Part shown: one piece after another, positions 7,423-15,122 of the stretch
How the letters are laid out: the number at the start of each line of letters is the position of its first letter
Position numbering within the stretch: the first letter of the stretch is position 1
Source: Flammeovirgaceae bacterium UBA4659
GTDB lineage: Bacteria > Bacteroidota > Bacteroidia > Cytophagales > Cyclobacteriaceae
Assembly: GCA_002405445.1 (NCBI GenBank)
Contig: DHLV01000100.1
Location: 8,568 to 27,301, forward strand
Direction: 5' to 3'
DNA: 18,734 nt
The notes under the pieces: generated by a model
Told to the model about the DNA's origin: nothing
The model's input: the letters and a program-made list of their open reading frames with translations, nothing else
Database searches by the model: none
Position numbers and translations under genes: made by a program

Positions 7423-8620
7423 TATACAGCTTTTTGTATTGTTCCTGGAATATCTCAGTTTGCTTTTTTAATGAGAAGCCATTTACCACGACTTCCCTTG
7501 CCTGCTTTCCCAGTCTTTTTGCCACTTCCCTATTCTTAATCAAGTCAATCAAACGATCGGCTATTTCACCGGGCTCCATTTCATTAATCAACATTCCATT
7601 TTCTCCATCCGCAATAACTTCGCCCATGCCACCTACTTTGGTGGAAACAACGGGGATTTCCATGGCCATGGCTTCGAGTGCTGCATTACTAATGCCTTCG
7701 CTCAAACTGGGTAACAAAAAAACATCTGCCCTTTCAAGCGCCCTTTTCACCTCTGCTCGGGTCAAGTTCCCCCTGAAAGCCACCCTACCGGAAACACCCA
7801 ATTTCTCAACCAAGAAAGTCAGTTCATCGCTCGACTCCCCTTCTCCAATAATTTCGTAGCGCACGTTGTACCCTTGGTCAACCGTTCTTTTTACACCCAA
7901 CAAAGCGTAGGTATAGCCCTTGACCCAAGTCAACCTGCCAGTGGATACCACTGTAAATTCGGCATTGGTGACATTCCCATAAGCCGTTGTCCTCGTGAAA
8001 AAACCGATATCAATAGAGGGGTAGTTCACAAATGACTTCTCTGGCGGAATTCCAAAATTTGCCATCACGCTCCTCATGTTCTGTGAGACACAGTGTGCAA
8101 GGTCAATTCGGGTCATGAGTTTTTCCAACTGCGCAGTTCTTGACTTATCGACAAGTGGCTTCACGAGTTCGGCTGTTCCCCGGCAACTAATCACTTTCTT
8201 GCTGTCCAGATAATCAAGCTCATCCAGGTACTGAATGGCCAGACCCGAATATTCGAAATGAATAATATCAAAATTCTTTCCTTCAAAAGGAATCAACTTA
8301 AGCGTTCGCTTGATCGAACCCGGCCCAAAACGTCCTTCCCGCTTGAGCACCCGGAAAAAGGCCCTCATCGCCATCGGAATATTGGCCAGTACATACCACC
8401 CCAAACGCAAGAAAGACTTTATCTCTCCGGAACTCCAATTGGCACGACTCAGCTTAACTTTCGCGTTCATCATCTGATCCTGAAAAAACACGGTATCATT
8501 ACTTTTATGATGAACCACTACCGTGACGTCCCAGCCAGCCTTGATCAAATGGATGACTTTGTTAAAAATGAATGTCTCCGAAACCTTTGGAAATGAATTG
8601 ACGACAATGGCAATTCTCAT
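7400..8620 (-). CDS. Glycosyltransferase family 4, WcaL/colanic-acid type
   Basis: A 406-residue GT-B enzyme that opens MRIAIVVNSFPKVSETFIF. The FP.SETFI pattern is characteristic of the WcaL-like branch of GT4 found in colanic-acid-type loci. Domain 2 starts at VVSTGRLTWVKGY (224-236), with YEIIGEGESS (255-264) and VAFRGNLTR (280-288). The retaining signature is SEGISNAALEAM, with glutamates at 308 and 316, followed by IPVVSTKVGGMGEVI (322-336), where the loop before GEV binds donor phosphate. Expected role: addition of one sugar (galactosyl in WcaL itself, unverified here) to the lipid-linked intermediate. It begins 8 bp after asnB, with a GGAAG sequence in that gap that could act as a ribosome binding site, and it overlaps the following methyltransferase by 23 bp. 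Confidence 0.93.
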   Translation of the reverse strand: MRIAIVVNSFPKVSETFIFNKVIHLIKAGWDVTVVVHHKSNDTVFFQDQMMNAKVKLSRANWSSGEIKSFLRLGWYVLANIPMAMRAFFRVLKREGRFGPGSIKRTLKLIPFEGKNFDIIHFEYSGLAIQYLDELDYLDSKKVISCRGTAELVKPLVDKSRTAQLEKLMTRIDLAHCVSQNMRSVMANFGIPPEKSFVNYPSIDIGFFTRTTAYGNVTNAEFTVVSTGRLTWVKGYTYALLGVKRTVDQGYNVRYEIIGEGESSDELTFLVEKLGVSGRVAFRGNLTRAEVKRALERADVFLLPSLSEGISNAALEAMAMEIPVVSTKVGGMGEVIADGENGMLINEMEPGEIADRLIDLIKNREVAKRLGKQAREVVVNGFSLKKQTEIFQEQYKKLYNEHQAKN

Positions 8621-8628
8621 GGCTTCCT

Positions 8629-10506
8629 TCAGGACTTACTCACCACAAACGGCACCTGCTTCTCCCGATGAGCGGTGTACCAATTCACTAACGCGTATAA
8701 GACCCAGATATTCCAACTCCAGTCAAACTCACTGTTAAAGTGTTGCGTCACCATTCTCTCAACTTCTGATGCCCTGATATGCTGACCGATTTCCGGAGGC
8801 AGGTTCAAAACTTTGTCTTTAACGTCTTTACGAAGCTCTTGCCGGATCCATTTGCCCAGGGGTATTGAAAAACCCTTCTTCGCGGTGAATACCAGTTTGT
8901 CGCTTGAAACGGCAGCCAATATCTTCTTCAGATTAACTTTCCCAGTGTCGTTGCTGATGCAATCCGTGTAACTTGTTCCCAGGCTGAAATCGATAACCGA
9001 ATTACTCAACAATGGAACACGCGTTTCCAAACTATAATACATGCTGGCGCGGTCGACCTTGATCAGTATCCGCTGGAGGTGTAAGTCAAACTCCAGTTTC
9101 CGCATCATGTTCATGCAGGTTTCCGGATTATGCTGATCGAAGTTCTGGCCGGGTAACGCTTCGTAAAAAAAGGGCAGCCGCGGCTCCCCCCTGAATATCC
9201 GGGGCACCCAATGAGCCCCTCCGGAAACAAACAATGTGTGATAATAGAACTCCAGAAACGAACGGTGCCTTACCAGCTTGCCGGAGACCGTCCTCGGGTT
9301 TGCCTTAGTTACCTTTTCAAAAAGAATTTTCGCCAGCAGCCGGCTTCGGCTCATAGCAAAAAAGGGAAGCTGCTTCTGCACGGCCACATTTCGCGGGTAG
9401 CCCCAAAAAAGTTCATCGCCACCATCGCCCGAAAGGACAACCGTAACCTTCTCTTTTGCGAATTTCGAGAGTAGCAAGGTTGGTATAGAGGAGTAATCGG
9501 CAAAGGGCTCGGAGTAGGCCAACGTATTGTGTTCAATGGTCGCCAGCAAATCCTGTTCAGTGATCACTTTCAAAAAATGATCTGTGTTAAACATTCGGGC
9601 ATACTCACCGGCCGCCTGGCTTTCATCAAACTGGGGGTCGTTGACGCCAATGTTGAACGATTTGATCGGCTGGCATTTGTTCGCCAGGTAGGACACCAAC
9701 GGAGAATCAATACCACCCGACATGAATGTACCCACCGGCACATCGCTCACCAACTGGCTTTCTACCGACCCCGCCAGGCATGAATAGAGATCACCGGCAT
9801 TTACAAAATCGGAACGAACGGGGTAATAAATGAAGGAAGCCAATTCAGACACACCTGCGCCCGAAACGGAAATGTAATGACCATGGGGCAGCAGGTACGT
9901 GTCGGAAATCATCCCCCGGCCTTCCGCCATGTAGCCCAGTTGCAGATAGTTCCCTAGTACGCCCGCGTCAATTTTCTTGTTCCGAAAAAAGGGATGGTTG
10001 ATGATGTGATCATATTGCGATGAGTACACCAGACCCTCTGCGGTATGCCCGTAGTAAAGCGGCTTAATGCCGGCTCTATCCCGCGCCAGCGTGAGTTTGT
10101 TCCGGTGCGAATCATAAAAGGCAAAGGCAAACATACCATCAACTTTGGTCAATGTTTTTTCCACACCAAAATGGATATTGGCATAAAGCAGAATCTCGGT
10201 GTCGGATGTCGTTCTGAAGCGGACACCGAGGCCCGTCAATTCACGCCTTAGAGAGTCCGTGTTATAAATCTCTCCATTAAACGTCAAGACGTAGTTTCCG
10301 CAATCCGATACCATAGGTTGATTGGCCTCCGGTGACAAGTCCCGAATGGCCAATCTGCGGAATCCCGATGAGTAGTTTTTGTTATTGGTCCAAATTCCTT
10401 CGGCATCCGGGCCCCTTCTCACCATGGTTGAGTTTGCCCAACGAATAAACGGAAGATCCGCTTCCGGCCTTTCACGAAAGGAAAAAACACCTACTATGCC
10501 GCACAT
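8629..10506 (-). CDS. asnB: Asparagine synthetase (glutamine-hydrolysing)-type amidotransferase, AsnB
   Basis: A 625-residue two-domain protein. The N-terminal glutaminase (Ntn) domain starts MCGIVGVFSF; Cys2 is the nucleophile and fixes the start codon. RLAIRDLSPEANQP (51-64), FNGEIYN (76-82) and SDTE (101-104) build the glutamine pocket, and DRAGIKPLYY (143-152) closes it. The C-terminal synthetase domain carries the ATP pyrophosphatase loop SGGIDS (263-268) and the SGDGGDE motif (359-365). Ammonia released from glutamine is passed to a carboxylate activated as acyl-AMP. In polysaccharide loci such AsnB homologues are thought to amidate uronic acids or related sugars rather than make free asparagine; that is inference here. 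It lies between two glycosyltransferases, 85 bp after one and 8 bp before the other. Its base composition is the most GC-rich I counted in the window. Confidence 0.93.
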   Translation of the reverse strand: MCGIVGVFSFRERPEADLPFIRWANSTMVRRGPDAEGIWTNNKNYSSGFRRLAIRDLSPEANQPMVSDCGNYVLTFNGEIYNTDSLRRELTGLGVRFRTTSDTEILLYANIHFGVEKTLTKVDGMFAFAFYDSHRNKLTLARDRAGIKPLYYGHTAEGLVYSSQYDHIINHPFFRNKKIDAGVLGNYLQLGYMAEGRGMISDTYLLPHGHYISVSGAGVSELASFIYYPVRSDFVNAGDLYSCLAGSVESQLVSDVPVGTFMSGGIDSPLVSYLANKCQPIKSFNIGVNDPQFDESQAAGEYARMFNTDHFLKVITEQDLLATIEHNTLAYSEPFADYSSIPTLLLSKFAKEKVTVVLSGDGGDELFWGYPRNVAVQKQLPFFAMSRSRLLAKILFEKVTKANPRTVSGKLVRHRSFLEFYYHTLFVSGGAHWVPRIFRGEPRLPFFYEALPGQNFDQHNPETCMNMMRKLEFDLHLQRILIKVDRASMYYSLETRVPLLSNSVIDFSLGTSYTDCISNDTGKVNLKKILAAVSSDKLVFTAKKGFSIPLGKWIRQELRKDVKDKVLNLPPEIGQHIRASEVERMVTQHFNSEFDWSWNIWVLYALVNWYTAHREKQVPFVVSKS

Positions 10507-10591
10507 GATCTCAAAACATTATCCCTTGAGCCCCCGTTTGCCGATTTCCGCTCTGACCTCTCCATCACTACGTGCATTTTTGCAACTGTTA

Positions 10592-11842
10592 CTATGCGGC
10601 ATCCACATGCCGATGATTAAAAATGGAGATGGCTTCGACATAGGTCTCCCGGTACTTGCCGGTTATAATCTCCCAGGTATAGCTCTCCTTGATTTTAGCT
10701 AGCCCTTTGTTACCATGACTAACCCGCGCATCAGGATGGTCGAAATAATACAAAAGCAACTTTGATAACTCGACATGATCCGAAACCGGAAACAAACGCC
10801 CATCTTCTCCATCTGTGATGACCGAACGTATAGCGCCAATCGTAGTACCAATAACCGGCAGTTTTGATGCCCACGCTTCCAAAAAAACGATTCCGAAAGA
10901 TTCCGACCAGGACGCAGAAACAAAAACATCCAATGAGCTGTAAATAACTTCCTTTCTGGCCTCATCGAAATCGACAAGGAAAGCAATCCGCTCGCCCAGT
11001 GACTTGTCACATGCAGCCACAAAATGTCTGATTTCATCCAGGTGGCTATTGGTACCCCCGGCCAGAACCAACTTCCAATTAGCCTTTGCTGAAACTTCAA
11101 AAGCTTTGATGAGCGTTTTTAAGTCCTTATTGGGTGCAAATCGTCCTACGTAACCAACAACAAAGTCTGACTCACTTAACCCCAACATGGCCCTTGCTTC
11201 CTTTTTAAGGGTCTTTCCAAAATCAGAGATATTGACACCACAGCCAATCACATTGATTTTCGCTGACGGTACGCCCAGGCGAACCAGGCAATCTTTTTCA
11301 AACTTCGTATTGGCGATATACTTATCTGCGTTCGCAATTCGATTCAAATAATGCGGTGGGATTGAAATATTATCTTCATCATCAAAATGAATGGCACCCA
11401 TCAACACAAAGGGCTTAGGCTTGCTAAGTTGATGCCTGTAAATCGCGTAATCGATGTAGCTATAAAAAATGGATGATGCACAGACGACATCAGCCTCGAA
11501 ACCGTCAATAAATTTCTTCATAGAGGCGCTTTCCGGAACCCGCAGGTAACGATCCAGGCCGCCTGACGGCAATCCTAACTTAAAAAGTATCCGCTTGAAA
11601 GGTAATAGTACCTTTCTCTGGCTTCTTGCAAATGAAAACCGGTTTATGTGTACACCGTTTACCTCGTCACGTTTCGGGAGTCGTTGATAAAGTTTCGAAC
11701 CGGGATCGTACAGCGAATCCGTTGTACAAACGGTGACATCATCATGGCAAGAGCCCACCAGATGTTCCGAAATGTTCTTAAACAAAAACTGCGTTCCGCC
11801 TTTTGACGGCTCGTAGTTTTGGAGTACGTGCAAAACCCTCAT
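10592..11842 (-). CDS. Glycosyltransferase family 4 (group 1)
   Basis: A 416-residue GT-B enzyme. I place the start at the ATG at 11842, which gives MRVLHVLQNYEPSKGGTQ, the standard GT4 opening strand and glycine-rich loop. It lies 4 bp after the acetyltransferase stop (TGA, AGGC, ATG). An ATG at 11893 would add 17 residues inside the upstream gene and is less likely. The donor domain starts at VGYVGRFAPNKDL (about 229-241), with WKLVLAGG (about 256-263). The signature SESFGIVFLEAW has glutamates near 314 and 322, followed by LPVIGTTIGAI. Predicted to transfer one sugar in the cytoplasm. After its stop, 85 bp without any feature I can support separate it from asnB. Confidence 0.92.
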   Translation of the reverse strand: MRVLHVLQNYEPSKGGTQFLFKNISEHLVGSCHDDVTVCTTDSLYDPGSKLYQRLPKRDEVNGVHINRFSFARSQRKVLLPFKRILFKLGLPSGGLDRYLRVPESASMKKFIDGFEADVVCASSIFYSYIDYAIYRHQLSKPKPFVLMGAIHFDDEDNISIPPHYLNRIANADKYIANTKFEKDCLVRLGVPSAKINVIGCGVNISDFGKTLKKEARAMLGLSESDFVVGYVGRFAPNKDLKTLIKAFEVSAKANWKLVLAGGTNSHLDEIRHFVAACDKSLGERIAFLVDFDEARKEVIYSSLDVFVSASWSESFGIVFLEAWASKLPVIGTTIGAIRSVITDGEDGRLFPVSDHVELSKLLLYYFDHPDARVSHGNKGLAKIKESYTWEIITGKYRETYVEAISIFNHRHVDAA

Positions 11843-11846
11843 GCCT

Positions 11847-12470
11847 TCAAAGCTTTTCCCGGCATTTGATCCAACTTCCGGTTTGGGTATCATAGCGCTT
11901 CAGAATCATGGCGGGAATACCCCCTACCACGCAGTAATCCGGAACATCCTTATCTACATAGGCATTCGCCCCCACAACTGAATTTCGCCCAATCGTAAGT
12001 GATCCGACAATACGTGCACCATTACCAATCCACGCCCCCTCCCTAATTCGAATCGGGCCGCGATTAAACATTCTTTGCTTAATAATAGGCTGATGAATGT
12101 CTTCGTAGCCATGAATGGTATCAGAGATCAAAACACCTTCTGTAATCATAGCATCTTTCTCAATGATTAGTCCATTGCTTACGGTAATGTGTGCAAAGCG
12201 ACCGATAGATACACCATCCTGTATTTCAATCCATGGATCAAATGCATTTTTTACAGGCAAATCGTTAATCATGGCGGCAATCCAGCCATACGGCCGTATC
12301 ACGACTCCCTTCCCGATGCTGATACGCTCGGGGTTTTTGAATTCAACTTTACGCGAGATGACTGATTCTAACCTTTTGAACCGGTGCCGGTTCAGGAAAT
12401 GGTGAACTCGGTCAAGCGTCAACTTGTTACGCACGTACTTGAACACAAAACCCAGGTAAGGAATTTTCAT
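11847..12470 (-). CDS. Left-handed beta-helix (hexapeptide) acyltransferase, probable O-acetyltransferase
   Basis: A 207-residue protein of the WbbJ/WcaF/maltose-acetyltransferase type. After an N-terminal helical region (about 1-45, basic), hexapeptide repeats of the [LIV]-G-x4 pattern appear: ISIGKGVVIRPYG (50-62), VSIGRFAHITV (87-97), GAWIGNGARIVGSLTIGRNSVVGANAYV (145-172, read in overlapping turns). The catalytic histidine is most likely His120 in SDTIHGYED (116-124). The C-terminal VVGGIPAMILKRY (181-193) is the usual end of this family. It would transfer an acetyl (or other acyl) group from the CoA thioester to a sugar hydroxyl or amino group. An N-acetyltransferase role on the amino sugar made by the FdtB-like aminotransferase is an alternative, but the QdtC/FdtC-type features are not specific enough to say. 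It starts at the ATG at 12470. Confidence 0.88.
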   Translation of the reverse strand: MKIPYLGFVFKYVRNKLTLDRVHHFLNRHRFKRLESVISRKVEFKNPERISIGKGVVIRPYGWIAAMINDLPVKNAFDPWIEIQDGVSIGRFAHITVSNGLIIEKDAMITEGVLISDTIHGYEDIHQPIIKQRMFNRGPIRIREGAWIGNGARIVGSLTIGRNSVVGANAYVDKDVPDYCVVGGIPAMILKRYDTQTGSWIKCREKL

Positions 12471-12601
12471 GCCTTTTGGGTTATCAGTAGCCTCCTATAC
12501 AACATGTTCAAAGCTTTACGGGTAGTTCTTTTTAGGCAACGGGCCACTTCCACCACTTTTAATCAACCTTGGACCACTCGTTTCACCAATTCTCTTTTCG
12601 T
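12471..12601 (-). pseudogene. Probable decayed transposase helix-turn-helix fragment
   Basis: This intergenic stretch, read on the minus strand in the frame starting at 12601, translates to TKRELVKRVVQG, then an in-frame TGA at 12563-12565, then LKVVEVARCLKRTT and RKALNMLYRRLL, ending with a TGA that overlaps the acetyltransferase start. The combination of a basic helix, an 'E-A-A/V-x-L' helix and a following basic recognition-like helix looks like the N-terminal helix-turn-helix of insertion-sequence transposases (IS481/ISNCY-like style), in which the in-frame TGA stands in a spot usually occupied by a charged residue. No terminal inverted repeats or remaining catalytic domain are visible, so at best this is a small eroded relic. 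Treat as tentative. Confidence 0.4.
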
Positions 12602-12637
12602 CTACGGTTAATAGGGCATTCCACTTCCACAACGGCT

Positions 12638-14038
12638 TTAATTCAGAAATGATCTAAAAGATTCTACTAACAACCGGCACGCATTGCCGTCAACATCATT
12701 CAGGTACTCCCGTTTTAGCTTACTCCGTTTGTCTCTCAGTTTTCCCGGATCTTCCAACGCCTGATTAACTGCCTGGATAAGCTGTACTTCATCTTCCGGT
12801 AACATCACAGCTCCCGAGCGTGTGATGGGCAGGTAATGTTCTGTTTCATACAAACGCCTTATGCTTTTGTGGCTGAGACGCCTGGGTGAAGGACTGAAAT
12901 ACGGGCAGACTACCGGCTTGTCGAAGCATATGCCATCTAACGCCAAAGTGCTGAAATAGCTGATATGTACCGCTGAATGAGCCAGTGTTGAACATAACCC
13001 TACGACATCATCAAGCAGGAAGTTTGAATACTTGTTGTTAGTCTTATCATCGGACTGATTCCTTTTCAGCGAACGTTCGATGTACGTGTTTTTTAACTTT
13101 GCGGCAAATTCCTGCCAGTCCAGATAACTATCCGTTGGGTGCGGTCTTAACAAAATTACCGGGTTATGGGCAATCGCTCCTGAGCTAATCGCCTCATCTA
13201 TCATTCGCACCACAGCAAATTCATCCGGAACAAAGTACTTGGCGTTCGCGCCATACAAAATCACCGGCCGATGTGGTGGAAGTCCCTTTTCATAGAGCCA
13301 CTCTTCCCTGGGTACCAGGTACTTGGGGTCAAAATAAAAATCAAACTGGGGTGGTCCCGTTACATCAACCATCGGGCCAATATGCGCTCCGTAGGTACGT
13401 ATCAACTGCTCCTTATTCAGCCTATTCCATACGGCATACCGGTTAGCTACAAATGGCAGCGAGCCGCGTGTGGTTGGATTATCAAATGATAACACACCAT
13501 AAAAAACGGGGATTCCTCTTTTCACGGCCAGTCGACAAAGTAAATCTTCCTGGACAAGGAAAGGCGCTGTGGTAAACAGTGCCTCAATCCGTTCCCGGCC
13601 CAATAACTCTTCATAATTCCCCCAGGTCGGCATCTCCCCGGCCAATTCATTTAGTCTACGCTTGTCTGCTTCAAACTGCTTGGCCGAATACAACCGTTGC
13701 CTTACCCTATTCTGATAATATCTGACCTTCTTTCTTAGGGTAACGATCAACTGGTATTCATGATCTCGCATTATTACTGCGGTTGGCGTCTTAACAACTT
13801 TTTCCAAAAAGTAATCATTGATCCTCTTCCGCAATTGAATCACCTCGGACTGCTCTGGTTGATTCGGTATCGTATATACCCGAAGCCCCATGGCCTCCAA
13901 TTCAGCAACTAAATCCGGCTGTTCCCATTGCAACACAACGACCGGGTAGCAGTATTCGGCTAACTTTCGAAACAACTCGGTCCGTACAAAATACCGGACC
14001 TGGAAATTAAATGAAATCGGGATTAAAACTTTCTTCAA
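12638..14038 (-). CDS. GT-B-like transferase resembling CDP-glycerol glycerophosphotransferases
   Basis: About 466 residues (469 from the further TTG). No ATG is usable at the 5' end: the in-frame stop TAG lies just upstream and the first internal Met is near residue 53. I favour the TTG at 14038, giving KKVLIPISFNFQVRYF, which has an AGGAG 10 bp upstream; the TTG at 14047 is the alternative. Numbering from 14047: VFYGVLSFDNP (181-191), YAVWNRLNKEQL (204-215), DVTGPPQFD (228-236), LYGAN (264-268), VILLRPHPTD (297-306), and a C-terminal CSTLAHSAVHISYFSTLALD (352-371) followed by KPVVCPYF. The R-x-HP and S-x2-A...S-T-x-A-L patterns match the donor-binding half of CDP-glycerol glycerophosphotransferase / capsule GT-B proteins. 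It is probably cytoplasmic and may transfer a sugar or a polyol phosphate. The exact donor is unknown. Confidence 0.75.
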   Translation of the reverse strand: MKKVLIPISFNFQVRYFVRTELFRKLAEYCYPVVVLQWEQPDLVAELEAMGLRVYTIPNQPEQSEVIQLRKRINDYFLEKVVKTPTAVIMRDHEYQLIVTLRKKVRYYQNRVRQRLYSAKQFEADKRRLNELAGEMPTWGNYEELLGRERIEALFTTAPFLVQEDLLCRLAVKRGIPVFYGVLSFDNPTTRGSLPFVANRYAVWNRLNKEQLIRTYGAHIGPMVDVTGPPQFDFYFDPKYLVPREEWLYEKGLPPHRPVILYGANAKYFVPDEFAVVRMIDEAISSGAIAHNPVILLRPHPTDSYLDWQEFAAKLKNTYIERSLKRNQSDDKTNNKYSNFLLDDVVGLCSTLAHSAVHISYFSTLALDGICFDKPVVCPYFSPSPRRLSHKSIRRLYETEHYLPITRSGAVMLPEDEVQLIQAVNQALEDPGKLRDKRSKLKREYLNDVDGNACRLLVESFRSFLN

Positions 14039-14048
14039 GCGGGTCAAA

Positions 14049-14053
14049 CTCCT
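14049..14053 (-). promoter_or_regulatory. Shine-Dalgarno-like AGGAG
   Basis: An AGGAG on the minus strand lies 10 bp before the TTG at 14038 and only 1 bp before the TTG at 14047. The spacing favours the 14038 start for the GT-B-like gene. Strong Shine-Dalgarno sequences are otherwise scarce in this window. The rest of the 97-bp gap (14048-14144) is AT-rich and holds no further feature I can support. Confidence 0.4.
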
Positions 14054-14144
14054 GCACTCAAATGTCTAAAAGGTAACTTCTAAAGAAAAAGCATCCTTAA
14101 TTTACGATTTCACAGGTTATTATGAAAGCACCTCAGTGACACCA

Positions 14145-15122
14145 TTATGGCAATGAGAGCGTTGATTTCATCTTGTTTTTTAATCCAATCCATTTCACCA
14201 AGTGGATAGGCCGAACCCGGCACCATGCAAGCAGTAAAAGTAGAAATGACTTTATACTGAACCTAACCCTGATCGATTGAAAAAGTAGCGCTTTACATTC
14301 AGCATAATCCGCATAGTATGAACGCTGCGCCCATCCCACTATCTTCAATTTAATATATTCATCCAAATTTTCACTGAAGCCCAAACATTTCCGGTAAATC
14401 GTAATCCTGTCTTGAAAAAGTCTTGGCCCGACATTTCTGGAAAGAGATTGCGATAATACCCGATAACGCACTGATACCATGGGGCAGTAGGCCACTTTAT
14501 AGTGTCTTAGGATTCTCAAATGCATGTCGATGTCTTCTGTTTTTAATCTTTCATCATACTCTCCCACAGTTCTAAAAACTTCCGATCGATAGATGATGGA
14601 AGGGGCCGGAAAACGAAACTTTTCGCGCAGAAACGGTTCAAACACATCGCCCTCAAGAGGTTCAAAGCCACTCAACTTAAACCAGGAAGCACTGACCGGC
14701 CTCCCAATTTCATCGATAGTAGACACATCTGTATAAACTAAGCCATACTCTTTATCCAAGGTCTCAAAATACAATAATTGCCTCTCCACTCGATCTACCT
14801 CCATCTCATCATCAGACCCGATGAATACTAGGTAAAACGCTGCTTGTTCAATCAATAAATTGCACACGTAACATATCCCTCTATTCCTGTCATTAATGGT
14901 AAACTGAACTTCAACTCCTCTTTTCTTTATCCATTCTTTGATAACTAATACGGAGTTGTCCGAAGATGCGTCATCGACTATTTTTAACTCAATGGGTGCA
15001 TACGATTGGTTGTATATTGAATCCAGAGTTGACTCGACAAAGGAAGCGTTGTTATACGATGCAACTGCGACCGTAATCAATTTATTACGAGGATCAAAAC
15101 TCCTTCCTCTGAAATCACTCAT
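14145..15122 (-). CDS. Glycosyltransferase family 2
   Basis: A 325-residue GT-A enzyme. After a short 15-residue lead, [14 protein letters not shown] (15-28) opens the nucleotide-binding fold, [11 protein letters not shown] (47-57) carries the first conserved acids, NDRNRGI (77-83) follows, and [12 protein letters not shown] (100-111) holds the metal-binding DxD-type acids. [10 protein letters not shown] and the [11 protein letters not shown] helix (about 216-226) fit the acceptor side with the ED acid. The hydrophobic stretch [12 protein letters not shown] near the C-terminus may associate with the membrane. It is an inverting sugar transferase for the repeat unit, with unknown sugar. The start overlaps the aminotransferase stop in an ATGA, so the two are tightly coupled; this may mean it transfers the amino sugar made by that enzyme. 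It ends where the AT-rich part of the locus ends. Confidence 0.92.
   Translation of the reverse strand: MSDFRGRSFDPRNKLITVAVASYNNASFVESTLDSIYNQSYAPIELKIVDDASSDNSVLVIKEWIKKRGVEVQFTINDRNRGICYVCNLLIEQAAFYLVFIGSDDEMEVDRVERQLLYFETLDKEYGLVYTDVSTIDEIGRPVSASWFKLSGFEPLEGDVFEPFLREKFRFPAPSIIYRSEVFRTVGEYDERLKTEDIDMHLRILRHYKVAYCPMVSVRYRVLSQSLSRNVGPRLFQDRITIYRKCLGFSENLDEYIKLKIVGWAQRSYYADYAECKALLFQSIRVRFSIKSFLLLLLAWCRVRPIHLVKWIGLKNKMKSTLSLP

Noticed and set aside
7434..7859. Plus-strand open frame of 141 codons opposite a glycosyltransferase
   Set aside because: It is fully antisense to a gene with intact GT4 motifs, is rich in Ser/Pro/Phe as expected for an antisense shadow, and has no recognisable domain.
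10592..11893. Longer start at 11893 for the glycosyltransferase, overlapping the acetyltransferase gene by 47 bp
   Set aside because: The ATG at 11842 gives the standard GT4 opening (MRVLHVLQNYEPSKGG) and lies 4 bp after the upstream stop; the extra 17 residues look like out-of-frame sequence of the neighbour.
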